Below, piece by piece: positions 12,203 to 23,182 of a stretch of 64,000 nucleotides of DNA (position 1 is its first letter; every line of letters starts with the position of its first letter). Both the position numbers and the translations under genes were made by a program. A model generated the notes under the pieces. It was not told the origin of the DNA, did not search any database, and saw only the letters and a program-made list of their open reading frames with translations. Source of the stretch: Salvia splendens (Eukaryota; Streptophyta; Magnoliopsida; Lamiales; Lamiaceae); NCBI RefSeq assembly GCF_004379255.2, contig NC_056037.1:34445012-34509011 (forward strand). The letters are read 5' to 3'.

Positions 12203-14917
12203 TGTCACGACCGCCCTTCTAGGGTAATTAAATGCGGCGATCGTGACCTAACAGGACTTAAATGCAATCAAACAAAAGGGCTAGGGTCTTATAAAAAGGG
12301 GTTTGACCAAGGAAATAAATGAACAATAAATCAAGAGAAAAGGGGTCAGGGTGACGCTTTGACAGATGGACCAAGGTGAAAACAATTATAATCATTGATA
12401 TTCAAAATAACAAGGGTTCAACGTACTCCAAAACGTATCATGTCTTTAGATTCTAAATGGAACTCAAAATGGTGTCAAGATCAAACAATAAGTAAAACAG
12501 GTTTCAGCGGAAGCATCCAAGAGAAGAGTGAAGTTATGTGTGAAGACACAACGACACTCACCGATCAAAGATAAACAATTCATTCTTCAATTAACTTGCT
12601 CAACACCACCATACTCTCGCCACCGCTCAACCTGCACATAGGGAAAACACATGCAGGGCTGAGTACTATAAAGATACTCAGTGGACTTATGCCGAAAACA
12701 TTTTCATAAAAGTTATTATTTATCATGCCATACATAAGTAACCATCGAGGTTTAGCTTTAGAAAGGCCCGAGGCACTCAAAATCATTTCCCATTGTAAAA
12801 GTCGACTGATCAGTCATTTTCCCATAGACGTTAGCCATATCTGTTCATACATGACAAGGAATGCGGCCGCAAACCAGGTCACTAGACCGGCCAGCTCGTA
12901 CGCTAACACACTGTCTACCATAGGTGTACACTAATCCAAGTAGGGTTTGCGGCCCTACGAGGATCCGAATTCGATTTAAATAATAGTGGCAAAAGCCACA
13001 TCAGATAGGCACGTTAAAATCAAACAAGGCATGATAAACACAATTTCATTCCCATCGATAAAACATTTAGGACATCTTCCTTATTTAAAAGAAAGCCCAC
13101 CTCGACTGCTTAGATTTCAAGTATTTCCACCCCCTTGCTGTCACGCTGAGAGCGCAAGTTATCACCTTTAAATTATGTGTATCACAATCATCTCAAATAT
13201 CGACTCAAAATCATGCATGTCCCCAACGTTCCCCTTTTTCCCATCAATTCGTTTTATCAACATGAGGAAACATCATAGCATATATCAACGTACAACACAT
13301 CACTACATCGTAGAATAGGTTCCTTAACACATATGCATCATGAATATCATTCAAAACTTAATCATCAAGATCATTTGAACGTGGTAGAAATCTGGCAGCG
13401 CAGCGCAATCGTTTTGTAAAAATCATTAAAAATTCATCCGACCTCCGTTTGGGCTAAACTTTTACCACAATACAGTAGACACATCAAAGATCATCCAGTT
13501 AAATTTTCACATCAAAATCTCATCTTTAGGTCGGTCAAATAAAAAACGGGACCTATTGGTCGAGAAAAATAATTTCGGGCAGAACTGTGCAGTCAACTTC
13601 AAAAATTCACTAAAAATTCATCTTTCCTCCAAATAGGTTGAAATTTACACACAAACATATCTTTTCTCATGAAATCATCAATCCCACCCGATTAAATTCT
13701 TAGATCTACGATTTTTACACTCATTATATGCATGAGGGTTCAAGAATGCCGATTAATCGGTTAGATGAGAAAAGATAGATCAAAATACCTCTTCTTGATA
13801 GTAGAGGTCGGTAGAAACAAAGTATGATCTTGATTCTTCAACAATTCTAAGAGGCTTCAACTTAAATTCTTCTCAAAGGATGAAGAATTCATGGAGGAAA
13901 ATAGGAGAAAATTGAGAGAGAGTGGGAGAGAAAAGTGGCGTGAATTTCAAGGGGGTGGGGGCGTGATTTTTGATCTCTAGGTTTAGGGTTTCTCATGTAT
14001 TTATAGAGTGTAGAATATAACCTTTAATTAAATAAATTAAAGATTTGAAAAAGATATGGAAGAGTGGAAGTTGGCGTGAATTAGGAGAGAATTATAGGAG
14101 GAAATCGAAATCTAGGCTATGATTTAATTTGGTATTTCACGGAGTAGAATAAAATAATACGGAGCAGAAAATTAATAAAAATCCTCCCTAAATATAGGTA
14201 AATAGGCGTGTATTAAGTTCCTCCCACAAGGAATAAATTTCAAATCTTTAATTGAATAAGGTAAGCCAGGATTTGCTAGAATATTTCAATCTATTAATGG
14301 GAGGAAATAAATAGGAGATCAATTAATATAATGAAATAATTTCCTTCTCCCATAAGTAGGAGATTTTCGAAATCTCCATGGTATAAGGCATAGGTGTCGA
14401 TTTTCTCATGGAGAGAGTAAGGAATAATTGGACTTTGGATTTAATTTGGATAAGTATCCCAAGCAAATAATTAAATCCAAGAAAATAGAATTACTCTCTA
14501 ATAATTAATAGTGGTCGAAAATTCCAAATAAAATGGGAAAGATAATTATTAATGATCATGTTTAATCTCACTCACCCTTAGGAAAATAATTCACCGCAAT
14601 ATATTTCACCCCACATCAATTATTCAAATAGTCATGTCATAAATTCAACCATTTTCACTTCCACCACATATTCTCAACACTTTGACTTTTCAATGGTCTC
14701 GTCATATGTTCCACATCTTTGACTATTCAACAGCCACGTCATATGCTCAACGGATTTAACTAATCAAATCAAATCTCAATTCCAAAATGCAATTAGGTCA
14801 CACAAAAAACATGCAGTTAATTCACTCGTCAATTAATCCACATACTTCACGGCATTAAAACATTTAATGCAAAATTTTAGGGTTCAAAAATTAGGGTTCA
14901 AAAAGTTAGGCGTTACA
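12203..14917 (-). mobile_element. Solo LTR, Ty3-type, in polygalacturonase copy 2
   Basis: On the minus strand it starts TGTAACGCC and ends GGTCGTGACA, with no internal domain, second LTR or primer-binding site. Length is 2715 bp. Flanks are ACATT (12198-12202) and GCATT (14918-14922), a 5-bp target duplication with one change; the intact copy has gcatt at the corresponding site (near 8157). It shares the actgagta...actcagccctgcatg block with the LTR at 1-1118. This is the product of LTR-LTR recombination after insertion into the 5' leader of the gene. Confidence 0.8.
13998..14005 (-). promoter_or_regulatory. LTR promoter TATA box
   Basis: On the minus strand CTATAAATACATGAG occurs mid-LTR, followed downstream by a C/T-rich leader. 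This is the expected position of the U3/R boundary of a long LTR. It points away from the remaining polygalacturonase exons. Confidence 0.4.
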
Positions 14918-14957
14918 GCATTGATAGACATTGTTCAGGAGACAAATTAGAGATAAG

Positions 14958-15942
14958 ATATTACTGCACCTGGAACTAGTCCTAACACAGATGGCATCGA
15001 CATAAGTTCTTCATCAAATCTTTTCATTGAGGATTGTGTCATGGAAACAGGTACATTCACTAATCCCTTTTCAAAATTCAAATTTTTGTTATCGGTTTAT
15101 TATAATTAGTAGATATTGATACAATATAGTCGTCGTTGCATTAATAGGGGACGACTGCATCGCGATCAATGGATGCACTTCTAGTGTCCTTATTTCAAGG
15201 GTCACATGTGGTCCGGGCCATGGTATAAGGTATGATTCTTTGTCTTCAATCCCTTAGTTTTTGCACCCTTCGTACCATAAAACTAACTCGTATATATCAT
15301 TCATTTTAATTCCTATATTGGCTCCTTGCAGCATTGGAAGTTTAGGTCACAATGGGAAATATGATGAAGTTGAAGGAATACAAGTAGATAACTGCACATT
15401 TATTAAGACTCAAAATGGTGTGCGGATCAAATCATGGCAGGTAAGATCAGATTAAATCGATATTACAAATTCATGTGACAATAAAATCTAACTTATAAGA
15501 GCATTTGATATTATGAAGGGAGGGGCAGGTTTTGCAAAGAACATCGTATTTTCCAACATAAACTTCAAATTAGCTGACAATCCTGTAATTATAGACCAAT
15601 ACTACTGCCCTCACAAAAAATGTGATACCAAGGTAAATTTTCAAATAAACACTCAACCTAATCAAAATACTGATCAAATTGACAATTGATTTCAATTTTT
15701 GACATACTTGAGGGATTAGGTTGGTGCTGTGGAAGTGAGTGATGTGAAGTTAGTTCATTGGACTCCATGGAACGTCGGTGGCGAAGAACGCAACAATAAA
15801 CTTGAGGTGCAGCGAGACAGTGCCGTGTACGGGTATAGTGCTCGACGACATCAACATCGAGAGTGTCGGTGAACAACATTGCACCAATGCTCATGGAAGT
15901 GCTCGTTTTTGCAATCCTCCTATCAATTGTGTCCAATCTTGA
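14958..15942 (+). pseudogene. Polygalacturonase copy 2, truncated GH28 pseudogene
   Basis: Exons homologous to exons 5-9 of copy 1 are present: part of exon 5 to 15050, then 15148-15229, 15332-15440, 15519-15632, and a last exon from about 15720. Leader sequence near 14940-14957 is joined directly to the middle of exon 5, so signal peptide, exons 1-4 and most of exon 5 are deleted. Splice sites and the motifs GDDC, GHG and RIK remain. The last exon differs from copy 1 by about 4 extra bases early on, which shifts the frame, and it has lost internal sequence near its end. With the LTR upstream this copy cannot encode a working enzyme. Confidence 0.88.
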
Positions 15943-16038
15943 TTTCATGTTTTACAAATCTTGTAATGTCATTTCCCATGTACCTCATACACACTAGTCG
16001 ACCTCAACTCTAATTTTAGATGAAGAATGTGCTTAATA

Positions 16039-16526
16039 CTCTCTCCGTTCAAGAAAAATAGGACACATTGTGAATGACCTGAGTTTTAATGTGGAATTGG
16101 TAAAGTAAGAGAGAAGTAGTATTAGTGGAATGTGAGATCCATATAATTAGTACTCCCTCCGTTCCATAGTAATGGAGTCGTTTCTTTTTGGCACGGAGAT
16201 TAAGAAAAATTGTGTTAGGTTAGATAAGTAAAGGGATAATAAAGTGGAAAATGAAAAAAAGGTAGAGAGATGAAAAAAGAAAAAAATAAGAGACAGTAAA
16301 ATAAGTGTGGAAAAATGTGTTGACTTTTACTAAAAAGGTAAATGACTCTATTAATGTGGAACGTACAAAAATGGCAAAATGTCTATTACTATGGAACGGA
16401 GGGAGTAAGAGAGAATGGAAAAAAGTAAGAGAAAAGTTGTTAAAACTTTCCTTTTTTAAATGTGCTTTATTTTTCGTGGATATCCAAAAATGACAAGTGT
16501 GTTTTATTTTTCGTGGACGGAGAGAG
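16039..16526. mobile_element. Stowaway MITE, outer member of a nested pair
   Basis: Ends CTCTCTCCGTTCAAG and the complement of CTCTCTCCGTCCACG, with TA at 16037-16038 and 16527-16528. Removing the inner element leaves about 233 bp, a normal Stowaway size. Both halves carry the same subterminal 'gaaaaataggacaca'-like motif in inverted orientation. Confidence 0.82.
16153..16405. mobile_element. Stowaway MITE inserted into another Stowaway
   Basis: Ends CTCCCTCCGTTCCATAG and its near-perfect complement, flanked by TA (16151-16152 and 16406-16407). Length is 253 bp. It interrupts the outer MITE and is therefore younger. Confidence 0.85.
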
Positions 16527-16528
16527 TA

Positions 16529-17498
16529 TATGAAAAACCTAGCTTTACGTCAAATTTATTTACTACTCCAGTACATACTCAAAGTAACAACTACGGTATG
16601 GACTCCTCACCACAAAAACTAAAATAGCATATCAATTTTGACATCCTAGAAAATCTACAAACCCAGCTCTAGGTGTTGTAGGCAAAACTCTATTTATTTA
16701 AAATGTGATACTATTACTTTAACTCTTTAAATTACATAAATAAAATGTCAAATTTTGAATAATTTAAATAGTAGTACATGATTAAAAAATTACACTAATC
16801 TAAATTAAGGAAATGTGGTATTTGTAGAAAAGGAGTAGTACCCTATGTAAAAAAATTAAAACTAGTCGTTGCCCCAAAATGTAATTGTACTTGATCCGGT
16901 CTACCAAAATTACTGGGCTAATGAAATTGGCGTTTTGGTCCGAGCCCACTGTGGTGCTACAAAAACAAATAGTCTTTCGCCACATCAGCAGAGCGAAAAT
17001 CTTATCGTGCAACCGCTTGCATCAGATCAGTAAGACCTCAGTTCTGGAAAAAACTGAATCCAAAACCTCAAACCTAAAATTCTCATGGACTCAAAACCCT
17101 CCATCACCACCAGTTCCCCCACCCACCCAAACTCATATATACATACAAATATATGTGTATGTATAGCCCGTATCTTCTCCTGCCTTGATTATCTGATTTA
17201 TCCGTACGTTCTCTATTGAAGTTTATCAGTCCATTCGCATTGCTTTAGCTATTCTATCACTCGTCCAGATTACAATCTGCAATTTCGAGAAACCCCATTT
17301 GTATTTTGAGTACGTTCTCTGGGAATTTGGATTGCACTTGATTGATTTTGTGTATTTCTTAAGATGGGACTGAATTAATTTTCCAAGATTATTCTTTTGA
17401 TTTGGATGTGATAGGAGAATGCATTTTTCGGTGATATACTGATAAAAGCTGCGATTTTGGCTGGTGGGTATGAATGAAAATTAGGGCTTTCCTAGAAC
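16529..17498. other. Upstream region of the PPR gene
   Basis: No ORF of note. The stretch after about 16860 is less AT-rich and pyrimidine-rich near 17100-17300, as expected for promoter and 5' leader. Transcription start cannot be placed. Confidence 0.4.
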
Positions 17499-18734
17499 AT
17501 GCTCACTCTGCGACTAATTCGCAGGTTTGGCGCCGTACACCGTAATCTCGCCGCCGCAGCTTTTTCTTCATTCGTTGGAAAAAGTAGTCCTGCTAGCAGT
17601 AGAGCTGGAAAACCTAGTTCAGTAGATGAGCCTGCATTGGTTAAACTAAAGAAGGAAAGGGACCCTGAGAAGTTGTTCAATTTGTTTAAGGCTAATGCCA
17701 CAAATAAGGTTGTTGTTGAGAACCGATTTATCTTTGAGGACACAGTCTCTAGGTTAGCTGGGGCAGGCCGGCTTGATTATATTGAGATTTTGCTTGAGCA
17801 TCAGAAGACTCTGCCACAGGGTCGTAGGGAAGGGTTCATTATACGAATAATAATGTTGTATGGGAGGGCTAGAATGACTAAGCATGCTGTCAATACGTTT
17901 TGTGATATGCATTTGTATGGTTGTGCGCGGACCGTTAAGTCATTCAATGCTGCTTTGAAGGTATTGACAGACTCTCGTGATTTACAGACGATTGATTGGT
18001 TTCTAAATGATGTTCCTGGTAGATTTGGAATTGTGCTAGATGCATATTCGTTTAATATTGTTATCAAGGGTTTCTGTGAAATGGGTCTACTGGATAAGGC
18101 GTTTCTTGTCATGGCTGGGATGGGAACATGGGGACTAGCTCCTGATGTTTTCACGTACACCTCGCTTATAGAGGCCTGTTACAAGTCAAACTGGCCAGAG
18201 ATTGCAAATGGGCTGTGGAGCCGGATGCTATTAAAAGGTTGTCTTCCCAATATTGCAACCTTCAATGTGAGGATTCAGTTCTTGGTAAATAAGGGGCGGA
18301 CATGGGACGCTAATAAGTTGTTGGATTTCATGCGGAGATTGAAGAAATCTCCTGAGTTTCCTGATGAGATCACATATAATTTGGTGATCAAAGGTTTCTG
18401 CAAAATGGGAAATCTAAAAATGGCTATGTATGTGTATTCTGCTTTTAGGAGTGAGGGCTACAAGCCAAATCAAAAAATTTACCAAACCTTGATCCATTAT
18501 TTCTGTGAAGCAAGAGAATTCGACATGGCATACAACATGTGTAAACAAAGTATGGAGAACAACTGGTATCCTAGTGTGGGTACCATTAACAATCTGATCG
18601 AAGGCCTGGTCAGAGACGGAAAACTCGAGAAGCTTGATAAGGCAAAACATATCTATAGTCTTTCTTTGAAAAGGAAACCTCCTTTTAATCCAGTTCAAAT
18701 TGAACTCATGAAATCCATTGTATCAAGGAAATGA
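17499..18734 (+). CDS. Pentatricopeptide repeat protein, mitochondrial, At1g80150-like
   Basis: Single intronless ORF of 411 residues. The N-terminus is rich in Arg, Ala and Ser and lacks acidic residues, as in a mitochondrial presequence. The block DEPALVKLKKERDPEKLFNL and the following ENRFIFEDTVSRLAGAGRLD are characteristic of the small PPR group that includes At1g80150. P-type PPR motifs follow from about residue 135 (for example SFNIVIKGFCEMGLLDKAF, TYNLVIKGFCKMGNLKMAM). PPR proteins bind organellar RNA; related small members associate with mitochondrial ribosomes, but this protein's target is unknown. No DYW or E domain is present. Confidence 0.93.
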   Translation: MLTLRLIRRFGAVHRNLAAAAFSSFVGKSSPASSRAGKPSSVDEPALVKLKKERDPEKLFNLFKANATNKVVVENRFIFEDTVSRLAGAGRLDYIEILLEHQKTLPQGRREGFIIRIIMLYGRARMTKHAVNTFCDMHLYGCARTVKSFNAALKVLTDSRDLQTIDWFLNDVPGRFGIVLDAYSFNIVIKGFCEMGLLDKAFLVMAGMGTWGLAPDVFTYTSLIEACYKSNWPEIANGLWSRMLLKGCLPNIATFNVRIQFLVNKGRTWDANKLLDFMRRLKKSPEFPDEITYNLVIKGFCKMGNLKMAMYVYSAFRSEGYKPNQKIYQTLIHYFCEAREFDMAYNMCKQSMENNWYPSVGTINNLIEGLVRDGKLEKLDKAKHIYSLSLKRKPPFNPVQIELMKSIVSRK

Positions 18735-20530
18735 ACTAATTTATTGGATGGGTTAGCTGTCTCATAGGAAGATAATTTAATTGATTGGTTATGGAGCAAG
18801 GTCGATTGTAGCTTTGCCTTTGAGATACTACCTTTGATGACTGCGTGGAATTTCTTCAGTCCGATTCTGGTTTTGCTCAAATGAGTTCTTAGTGAGATAA
18901 AAACTCTAAGAGGACAGCTCACTAAGTTGTAAGTTGGTTTAGCTAGTTTATTGGTTTTTTTACAATTCTGTAGAGCAAAACCAATAATGTAAATCATCTC
19001 TTAGATATTTGTGTTGTCTTCAGGTTTTAGGTGATTGCTGGATGCAGCAAGGGACTCCTGTGTGATTATGATGAAGCTCTAAGCCTCTAATAGTTGGTAA
19101 ACTGAAGGGCTGCACTAATTTTTCTATTTCAGCTGATTGCTGCATGCTAGTTTAGAAGAATATACAGGAACAAGTTAGAGTGAATTGCCAGAGTGAGCTT
19201 GGGGGATTTATAAAACAGGGTGCTGATTTGTTGTGTATTTACATCCTATTTATATGCGTTAAATCTACGAGATATACTGACAGCACTATTCTTATGAGTT
19301 AGGCTGTGTTAGTTCCTCCGTTTGCTCTGAGCAACTCCCTCCTGGTGATGTTCCTTGTTGAATTCTAATGCACACTTGACAAACTTAGAAAGCAAATTTT
19401 TTGTAACATGATTGAATTCATGTTTGAGTTCTTGTTCAATAAATCTCTAATTTAGCTTGCTAAAGAAGCTCACATCTTCATTTTTGTGTTAATATTTGTG
19501 ACATAGTATTAGTATGTCATTTGATCATGAGTAATTGTGAGACAAAACATATTTGATAGAATGGCCTGGAATTTCTGAATGCAGCTTTTTATTTGTGTAG
19601 TTTATGAGGCTCTGTTCAAGGGATGTAAAAATGAATCTTCGTCCATACATATATAAAAACTTGTAGAAGCAAAGAATTGCTTTGACGTTTTTGTCTTTTG
19701 TAAGCACACGAGGATATGGTCACCGATCATGTTCTGGTTTGGGATCATAATGGATGGTGCAACTAGTATTTGGTTGGAAGTGAACTCTTAGTATCTGTAA
19801 TATAGTGTGTATTATCTTCAAATTTGTAACTGTTCCGTTATTATTTGATCTCAATTGGTTTTTAAAGTGAGTGATTATAGAATTTTATTCTAGTTAGGAA
19901 GTTCAACCGCTGTTAGTCATGACTATGAATTCTTTTTGCCTGTTTTGTGAACGGAAAAGGCCCAGCTGCCTATTCCTGTACCACGAGTTCGACTTAAGCT
20001 TGTTTCATGGCAGTTGTGTTTGCATAACGATGAAACTAGACTACTATGATAAGATGTAGTGTTATGTTGATTTCCTTGCATAGTTGGCATCTTGATGCTG
20101 ATTAGAGATGTTTGCTAGCAGTGACTTGTACTTGTATTATAACCAGTAACCACCATTGTCAAGATTGATCTTTCAACTTTTATGCGGATATTCAACTTGC
20201 GGTTTTGTTGTTGTCATAGATGATAGAGAGTTATTCTCAGTATTGTTGCCATGAACACATGTGTGATGTGATAATTGCATAACATTACAGTTTTAAGAAA
20301 GTTCAACTCTTGATTGAATTGAACTAAGTAGCTATTCCGGTCAATTGTTTGATATTTCTGATGCAGGGCTTGAATTTGAGAGTTTTGATATTGCAGTTTC
20401 GAGAATACAATTTTTTGAAGTACATGACTCCTATTCACATTAAAAATAAATTATGCTAACCAAAAATCGTAAAGCACTCCCGTAACTTATTCAAATAATG
20501 CTCTGACGTTTCAAGAAAAAAAAACCATAA
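18735..20530. other. Intergenic after the PPR gene
   Basis: T-rich, probably including a PPR 3' UTR at the start. No credible gene, RNA or transposon was recognised up to the MULE target site. Confidence 0.5.
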
Positions 20531-21315
20531 AATACTTTAGAGGGAATATCATTTTTGGTCCACGAACTTTGTCAAAGTATCATTTTAGGTCCGTGAACTT
20601 TGAAAATATCATTTTAGGTCTGTGAACTTTGAGTTAGTATCATTTGAGGTACTTTTTACTATTTCCAAGTTTTTATGGACGAAAATATCCTCAATACCTT
20701 AAAGTGTATATATTTTTAATAAATTTATCATATACTCATAATTTTTTATAAATATCTTTACAATATATTTTTGACAAATTTTCTAAATATAATTTGACCT
20801 TAAATATTATCACTTAATTTTGTGACATGCAAGTAAAATTGTTTCTTCAATTTTTTATATTAATTTTTTTTTAAATTGAATAAAGAACTTTTCTTTAATA
20901 ATAAAAAATTGAATAAAGATCTTTTCTTGCATGTCACAAAATTAAATGATAATATTGAAGGTCAAATTATATTTAGAAAATTTGTCAAAAATATATTGTA
21001 AAGATATTTATAAAAATATCTTTATTCAATTTTTTATTATTAAAGAAAGTTCTTTATTCAATTTTAAAAAAAAAATTAATATAAAAAATTGAAGAAGCAA
21101 TTTTACTTGCATGTCACAAAATTAAGTGATACTCTATCCGTCCCCGATTAGGAGTCGTTGTTTGACTCGGCACGGGTTTTAAGGAAGTGTTAGAATGGTT
21201 GGTGTAGTAAATGGAGGTAGGTAGTGGAATGTGGGACCTCTTTGACTTTTGGTGTAATAAATGTAATTTAATCAATTCAATGTTTAATTTAAATTTAATG
21301 TTCAATCTACATTTA

Positions 21316-22817
21316 GGGCGTGTTCAGTGTTCGCCATTCCAAATGTATTGATTAAATTCCTTTGCTATTTGTATAAGGTTGGGCCCACATATTCTTAAAT
21401 CAATTGGCGTGTTCGAGGAGGCAGAAATAAACTCATATTTGCATTTATGGTATATTTATTTATTCTCTTTATATGAGTGTGTTGCCAAAAATACCCCTTC
21501 AAACTCCAAACAAAAATTTTCAGCAGGCACAAAAAAAATTAGAGGCGTTTTACCCCAAAAGACCCCATTACAATTTTCAACTTCTTTTTGTGCATCAGAC
21601 CAAAGTCTCCAACAGCATGGTGAAGAGGCGTATCCCCTTCCATACCAATAGTCTCCAACATTCGCTCCACACTGTCATTAGCAGAGCTTAAAGTAGTTGG
21701 GCAGTTTCCAGATAGCCGGGTTCATCAATCTTACCATCAAAAGCATCTACGGCTTGGCGGAGGGCGTCGAGGTTGCCAGACTCGGCAGCTGAGGCGAGGG
21801 GACGAAGGAGAATAGGTGTATCGGAATGATCGATGTCATCGGCGTAGTCGACGCCTTCTTCCTTGAAGAGAGCGGCGGCGCCTTCGTCGTCATCACATTG
21901 TCCATCAGCCACCGCCATCTTTGGAATGATCCCTCTGCAACAACACTACAATTTTCAACCTTTTTGATCAATCTAGTTCAGAAAACAAAGATTGGATGAA
22001 AAAAGGGCACCAATCAAATTAAAAGAACGAATTTAATCAGAATGTAGTACTAATCAGCATAACAAAAGGTAGAATGAAAACCTTATGCCCCCTTTCAATG
22101 TATTTCATCGCCACGAGCTCTTTCCGCCTCCTTGTTTCACATAAGGCTCACCACACCAAAATTTCCACTCCCTAAATCCATCACAAGCTCATATTTCTCT
22201 ATTTTTTATTCTCTTCTCGCTCCGCTAAATTGTGCACAAAATCCCAAATCAGCCAACCACACAATCACGGAAAAAAAAAATCAACCTTGCTCCACACCCT
22301 ACAATAGCTGAATCACGGAAATCAAACGCCAATAAGAAGAAAAATTGAATTGTAGAATCAAAACGGAAAAATTGGGCGAGAAATCCGGAATAAAGTTGCG
22401 TTCAATTCTGGGGTAAAAGCATAATCTCCCCTTCAATTCGGGGTGTGAGCAGCGTGCCCAGAGTAGTTTTCCAAAACGCCGATGCACGCACCGGCTGTAT
22501 GTCGGAGAAGAAAGAGTGGATGCCGGGTTGCCTAGGGTTTGCCAAATGTGAATGTGAGGAAGGAGAGAGAATCAGCGATGGTAAGGGAAGATGAGGGGCA
22601 AAAATGTAATTGCACAATCATTTCTTGATGTAAAAAGTGAAACGAGAATTGAAAATGACCTAGTTCGTCAGTTTTTTTTCTTGCGTTAAATGCACTGAAT
22701 AGTGCGGGCTTCTCCATATCTAACGGGCTGGGCAGTAATAAAAGCATAACCTTGAACAACTGATTTAGCCCAGAATTGAGCCCATTTCTGGGTATTTCAG
22801 GGAAGGTGAACGGGCCC
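21316..22817. mobile_element. PIF/Harbinger-type element carrying a host gene fragment
   Basis: Left end GGGCGTGTTCAGTGTT and right end (complement) GGGCCCGTTCACCTTC share about 10 of the first 12 bases and are flanked by TTA on both sides (21313-21315, 22818-22820), a PIF/Tourist pattern. Length is 1502 bp, with no transposase. It holds the 5' part of an ankyrin-repeat gene on the minus strand plus what looks like its leader and promoter (21919 to about 22600). Terminal identity is short, so the class assignment is tentative. Confidence 0.55.
21590..21918 (-). pseudogene. Captured ankyrin-repeat gene fragment
   Basis: Reading from 21918 on the minus strand: MAVADG, an acidic block (DDDEGAAALFKEEGVDYADD) and then SAAESGNLDALRQAVDAFDG followed by IDEPG, the start of a plant ankyrin-repeat protein family. 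Directly after it a different frame gives LSSANDSVERMLETI and then GDTPLHHA, a later ankyrin repeat of the same kind of protein. The middle of the gene is missing, so it cannot encode a full protein. Its position inside transposon ends indicates transduplication. The acidic opening and TPLHHA motif are what I rely on. Confidence 0.65.
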
Positions 22818-23075
22818 TTAATGTTTACTGCCAAAAACAATGCAATTAAATTTAATTGTATACTCATTAAGCAAATTCAATGTTCACTGCCCCAAAAATG
22901 CAAAATTAAAGCTATGCAATGCAAAGAATTCGTACAAGCTGTGATTAAGTAGGCAAGTTGCATATCAATTCAAACTCCTCCCAAAACTTGAGAGGGAAGG
23001 CCACTTTCATTTAATGGAGGGAATTCTTACAAGGAGGGAAAAAATACAAGCAAATTCAAAGTGTTCACCAACTCC

Positions 23076-23083
23076 TATAAATA
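23076..23083 (+). promoter_or_regulatory. TATA box of the MLE transposase
   Basis: TATAAATA in CTCCTATAAATACATTC, about 107 bp before the transposase ATG and downstream of the nested PIF-type element. Confidence 0.5.
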
Positions 23084-23182
23084 CATTCATTTCTACTCTC
23101 CATTTAGTTCCACCAACCAAAAAAAAAGGAAAAGCTATTGGTTTTGTATTAGACCCTCAGAAAATTTTCATCACCGGGCCTG

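Noticed and set aside
22299..22867. Minus-strand ORFs in the nested PIF-type element
   Set aside because: No recognisable protein; they fit better as leader or promoter sequence of the captured ankyrin gene.
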